A stretch of DNA of 64,000 nucleotides from Lycium barbarum (lineage: Eukaryota; Streptophyta; Magnoliopsida; Solanales; Solanaceae), in assembly GCF_019175385.1 (NCBI RefSeq), contig NC_083341.1:85338321-85402320 (forward strand), written 5' to 3'. This document shows, piece after piece, positions 60,379 to 64,000 of this stretch; within the stretch, counting starts at the first letter, position 1, and every line of letters begins with the position of its first letter. The notes below the pieces were generated by a model that had not been told where the DNA came from, searched no databases, and saw nothing but the letters and a program-made list of their open reading frames with translations. The translations under genes were made by a program, and so were the position numbers.

Positions 60379-60415
60379 CAGTACATATTCCGTACTGACC
60401 CCCTTTCTTCGGGGG
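60379..60415 (+). other. Double-hairpin module, Tekay-2 LTR
   Basis: CAGTAC (60379-60384), 7-base loop, GTACTG (60392-60397), A, CCCCC (60399-60403), 7-base loop, GGGGG (60411-60415). Followed by GCAGGTAC at 60431-60438. Confidence 0.7.
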
Positions 60416-60720
60416 GCTGCGTTCATGCCTGCAGGTACAGATGCTCACGTTGGTAACCCGCCAGCTTAGGAGTCCTATTCAGCTATCTTGGAGAGCTCCC
60501 TTGTTCCGGAGCCTAGATTTTGGTACATAATCTCTTGTGGTGTATATGTATTTTATCCAGGGGTACGGCGGAGCCCTGTCCCGTCATATGATACCGTTGT
60601 TACTCTTAGAGGTCTGTAGACATATGTGTGGGTTGTGTATCGATGTTGTTCAGTTGTGTCTATATGGCTTATGTTTTGGGACGTTCCCATTCGTAGTGGC
60701 AGCCTTGTCTGCTTGCATAG

Positions 60721-60723
<3 letters not shown>

Positions 60724-60799
<76 letters not shown>
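60724..60799. repeat. TA microsatellite
   Basis: About 38 uninterrupted TA units. Confidence 0.95.
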
Positions 60800-60802
<3 letters not shown>

Positions 60803-62020
60803 TTGAGAAGTAATGTGTTACGATAGCCTTGTCGGCTCGTTTATGGCGGGGATGTTCCCTTATATATTATGAAAGCCTTGTCGGCTTATGTACTATAATG
60901 TCTGTTGAAAGTTGTACCTCCCCAGGAGACAGGTTGTTGTGATACGTCTAAACAATGCGCCAGTTTTGAGACGACGTCTTGCCTTGGTATTGATAAGTCT
61001 GTATTATGCTAGTTATGGATGATTATAGTTAACAAGTACATACGAGTGTCCAGCTCGGGCACTAGTCACGGCCTACGGGGTTGGGTCGTGACATAACGAG
61101 CTATAACCATGGATGTGGAGAAATTGGAGGAAAATGGTAGATTTTTCTCAAAGTGTATAAGTGATGATTGTTGAAAGTAATATTGTGAGTGTCGTTACGA
61201 ATGTATGAGAGTTGAAATAAAACATGGGAAAAGTATTAGAAATGAAGGAAGTGCTATCCAATTTTCCTTAGAAATAGTAGTCTATTCTTATAATTACTTA
61301 GCTAACGACGACATGAATTCTCTTGAAGGTATATACGAGTGCATTAAGGGAGAGCGAGCAAGCAATAAGAATTGTAAACTTTGAAGGTATGTGAGGCTAT
61401 TCCCTTTCTTTCAAAGGCATGATCCCTAGCTTACGATTTCATAAATGCTCCCATCTTTTCCTTGCTACCAAAGGTTAAATAGTCTAAGATTCTGGAGCAC
61501 GATTTCCTTCTTGATATTCCATAAATGTTTTCCAAAGTACTCCCATTTTCCAAAACCAAAGGTTGTGATTATGTGAGTTCTTATGATAACGACGAAGGAT
61601 ATGTTTTTCAATGACAACGATGATGTCAAAAGTGAGAATATCATTATGATGACTAATTTCTTTTAAGATTCCAAAAAAAAAATACATGGCTTGATGCCTT
61701 ATGAGATTTACGATCCTATTCTATGTTTTCTCTTAATGCTATTCTTCATTGATAGTCTCACCTTATAATAATTGTTCCTTCAAGGTGAGACAAAGCGACA
61801 ATGATTACTCCATAACATAATCGGAGGCTTTCGACCTTATGTCACTCCGACGTACTTACAGATTTTCCTTGGGCTCTCATGCATGCTAAGTATATGGTTT
61901 AAGTATATGATATGTATATGTATTCAGGGGATATGGGGAAGGTGAGGCGCTATAGACGCATAGCCACCTGGTCAGCTGGCATATCATGATTGCATCCCGG
62001 ACGCGGGATATATGGGTTAT

Positions 62021-62220
62021 GGATCGGGCCGTACGTTCCTCGGCACTAACTTATTATATTTATGGATCGGGCCGTACGTTCCTCGGCACTAACTTATTAT
62101 ATTTATGGATCGGGCCGTACGTTCCTCGGCACTAACTTATTATATTTGTGGATCGGGCCGTACGTTCCTCGGCACTAACATATGATGACATACGGATCGG
62201 GCTTCGCGTTCCACAGCAAT
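62021..62220 (+). repeat. 43-bp tandem repeat
   Basis: Four near-identical units starting at 62021, 62064, 62107 and 62150 (GGATCGGGCCGTACGTTCCT, then CGGCACTAAC and an AT-rich spacer), and a decayed partial fifth from 62194. Confidence 0.95.
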
Positions 62221-62350
62221 GTACTATATGATGCTTTAGGAGTATGCATGCATGGATCCGCCTTAAGAGGCAAGCAGTTATCGATTATCTCCTTGTACTT
62301 ACTTTACTTTCTTATTCTTACTTTATTTCTTGATGTATGCCTTACATACT

Positions 62351-62388
62351 CAGTACAATGTTCGTACTGACATCCTTTTCTTTGGATG
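62351..62388 (+). other. Double-hairpin module, Tekay-3 LTR
   Basis: CAGTAC (62351-62356), loop, GTACTG (62364-62369), A, CATCC (62371-62375), 8-base loop, GGATG (62384-62388). The second stem has changed on both arms relative to CCCCC/GGGGG. Confidence 0.7.
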
Positions 62389-62774
62389 CTGTGTTCATGC
62401 CCACAGGTAGACGGGACAGCGGTCCAGACTGATAGGAGTCACTAGCCGAGCTGAAGAGTACTCCATCTTCCGGAGGTGCTAATTGGTTGTTCCTTTTGTG
62501 TATATATTTGTATGTCACTCAATAGAGGCTCATAGATGCTCGATGTGGGTTGTGTGGTTCCACAACGTGGGTAGTACGCATGTGTATAAGTATATTGAAA
62601 TATGTTTTTGTATCAACGCGTTATATTTTTGTAATGAAAAGCAAATCCTCTTTTTAAAGTTAACCGAAAATAGATGAATGATTGTTAAATGGGTTAGGTA
62701 AATGATAGCACGAGCGGCGCTCGGTGGTTAGCCCCGGGTACCCGTCGCGGCCCCTAGCTGGGTCGTGATAGAAG

Positions 62775-62786
62775 TGGTATCAGAGC
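62775..62786 (+). other. Primer-binding site of Tekay-3
   Basis: Perfect TGGTATCAGAGC four bases after the LTR, followed by a leader closely similar to that of Tekay-1, with the stem-loop at 62832-62865. Confidence 0.9.
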
Positions 62787-62983
62787 AGTTCGTCCTAGGA
62801 AGTGTCTACGAGCTGTGTCTAGTAGAGTCTTGTTTATCGGTGTGTTGTCCACTACATCTATAAACAGGAGGCTACTAGGAATTTAGGAAACATGACCATC
62901 TTTCTTCTTAATAAATCGTGCGATAGAGCTGTGTTATAAGACTATATCTCCCCTAACGGTGCGTTGTCATTTCAGCAAAACCG

Positions 62984-63669
62984 ATGAAGGGAAAAGCTAC
63001 GACGGCCCAGAAGGGCAAGATGGTGGTTGAAGAAGGGCTTGATCGAGAGCCGTCTACGGATATGGAGGAGGGCAAACCCCAGAATAACGCCCCACTTCGA
63101 TTTTCCCATACCTCGCCAACTTTTAAGGATCAGAGGGAAGCCTCGATCTCAGCTCCAGTACCCCTCGTTCCTTCGCAAGATACCGCGGGCCAAGAGATGA
63201 GGCAGGCCATTCTTTTACTGACTCAATTGGTAGCCGCTCGGACTCAGCGGCAGAATGCGAGTCACGATGACAGGGGTTGGAGAAAGGGAGTTAATTCCTT
63301 TGGGTCTGACCGTGAGATTAGAGATACACCTCCACAGTTTCCCAGACCCATATTTGATGGACCTGCTTATTCAAGGTCATCCCAGAGTCTCAGAGTTTCT
63401 CGTTCTCGGGTTCAGAGTGATTCCGGTCAGAAGAGGTCACCAGTACCACGATGTATTCAGTGTCGCAGGTTACATTGGGGACCGTGTCGCCGGGGCTCGG
63501 ATGTTTGTTATTCCTGTGCTAGGCCAGGCCATTTAAAGCGAAATTGTCCATCGCTACGTGGTAAAAGTGAGGTTCGGACTACGGGAATGGTAACAGGCTC
63601 TTCATCATCGACACGCCCTCTAAGGTCAGGGCCACAGGGGCCAGTAAGCAGTGGTAGAGACCGAAGAAC
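62984..63669 (+). pseudogene. Tekay-3 gag lacking its capsid core, truncated
   Basis: An open frame from an ATG at the normal gag position. The start (Lys/Ala-rich, AQKGK) and a helical segment (MRQAILLLTQLVAARTQRQ) match the Tekay-1 gag N-terminus, but the capsid-like core of about 200 residues is absent and the frame passes straight to a Cys-rich segment and a CX2CX4HX4C zinc knuckle (63506-63547). The frame is open despite the loss. At 63670 a minus-strand LTR cuts it; everything downstream is outside the window. It may be a non-autonomous element with an RNA-binding-only gag, or a deletion that happened to stay in frame. Confidence 0.75.
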
Positions 63670-64000
63670 TGTCACGACCCAGCCCCGTGGGCCGCGACTG
63701 GCACCCTACTTGGGCACCCAGACCGATTCACATATTCAATTATCAAATTCAACCCTAATTCAAATTTCATAAAAGCCGTTTTAAACATAATTCATGTCAA
63801 AGCCTGTCTTAAGCGGTCGCACATATCAAAATGTCATATCAAATCAGAAAGGAGCGGCGGAATGTACATCGCCGATCATATGCACAAATATAAACATAAG
63901 GGCCGTTTTGGCCACCGAAACAGACAGACCGCATTAAGACTCAAATCATAAGCAAAACATACGCATATAGGACCCTCAGCCCACATATATGACTACAGGC
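63670..64000 (-). mobile_element. LTR fragment of another Tekay-like element
   Basis: Begins TGTCACGACCCAGCC, the reverse complement of the GGGTCGTGACA LTR end seen elsewhere, so a minus-orientation LTR has inserted here. It runs off the window. The left flank AGAAC (63665-63669) is the expected target duplication. Confidence 0.75.

Larger units (their letters stand above)
57671..61093 (+). repeat. 3' LTR of Tekay-2
   Basis: 3423 bp, TGTTATATCCC to GTCGTGACA. It carries three to four palindromic CCCTCACTAGAGGG repeats (59970-60185), the double hairpin at 60379-60415 and a long TA run at 60724-60799. The 5' LTR and most of the element are absent, so the target duplication (right side TAACG, 61094-61098) cannot be verified. 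Confidence 0.9.
61094..62770 (+). repeat. Tekay-3 5' LTR, right-hand fragment
   Basis: 1.68 kb ending GGGTCGTGATA (one base from TG...CA form) just before a primer site. The left part of the LTR is missing where Tekay-2 ends. It contains the GGTATGTGAGGC and CCCTTTCTTTCAAAGGCATG boxes common to the Tekay LTRs, a 43-bp tandem repeat and the double hairpin. Confidence 0.8.

Overview
The window is nuclear DNA from a large-genome flowering plant, most likely a member of the nightshade family. That placement is inferred from the retrotransposon families and was not tested by a database search. I find no intact host gene, no RNA gene and nothing prokaryotic. Nearly all of the 64 kb is LTR retrotransposon sequence, nested several layers deep and mostly broken. 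I recognise two lineages: the Tat/Ogre branch of Ty3/gypsy (very long LTRs, dual RNase H) and the Tekay/Del branch (chromoviruses, LTRs of about 3 kb, initiator-Met-tRNA primer site).

Layout. 1-16350 is the 5' end of a minus-strand Ogre-like element: leader, primer-binding site at 687-704 and a 5.8 kb 5' LTR (707-16350). That LTR is split by a 9.9 kb minus-strand Tekay-like element without coding capacity (4797-14682). 16351-19847 holds scraps of an unidentified minus-strand coding sequence, split by a 3.0 kb solo LTR (16640-19679). 19848-29984 is the 3' LTR of a second minus-strand Ogre-like element, itself split by a 3.1 kb solo LTR with perfect target duplications (21346-24486). The second Ogre continues rightwards (element 3' to 5'): a 3' untranslated region with a 34-bp minisatellite, then integrase, RNase H domains and reverse transcriptase (32758-36465), protease region (48102-49533) and gag (49534-50122, 57269-57312).

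Two elements sit inside this Ogre body. Tekay-1 (36471-48096, plus strand) is complete from LTR to LTR, with perfect TTGGA target duplications and LTRs about 1% different, but five in-frame stops break its single gag-pol frame. The second (50123-57268, plus strand) has 3.1 kb LTRs around only 942 bp of internal DNA, which contains a fold-back element. At about 57313 the Ogre gag is fused abruptly to the chromodomain end of another Tekay element (Tekay-2, to 61093). That element abuts an LTR fragment, primer site and core-less gag of Tekay-3 (61094-63669), which is cut by a further minus-strand LTR running off the window.

How the parts relate: the coding-less elements keep the LTR ends, primer site, leader stem-loop and polypurine region seen in the coding Tekay copies, as expected of parasites using another element's proteins. 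The most interesting signals are short inverted-repeat modules in these cis regions: a tandem double hairpin late in the LTRs, a hairpin just upstream of the polypurine tract, and repeated CCCT-loop-AGGG palindromes. Their stem sequences differ between families but the pairing is kept. I saw this by eye; no alignment or folding program was run.
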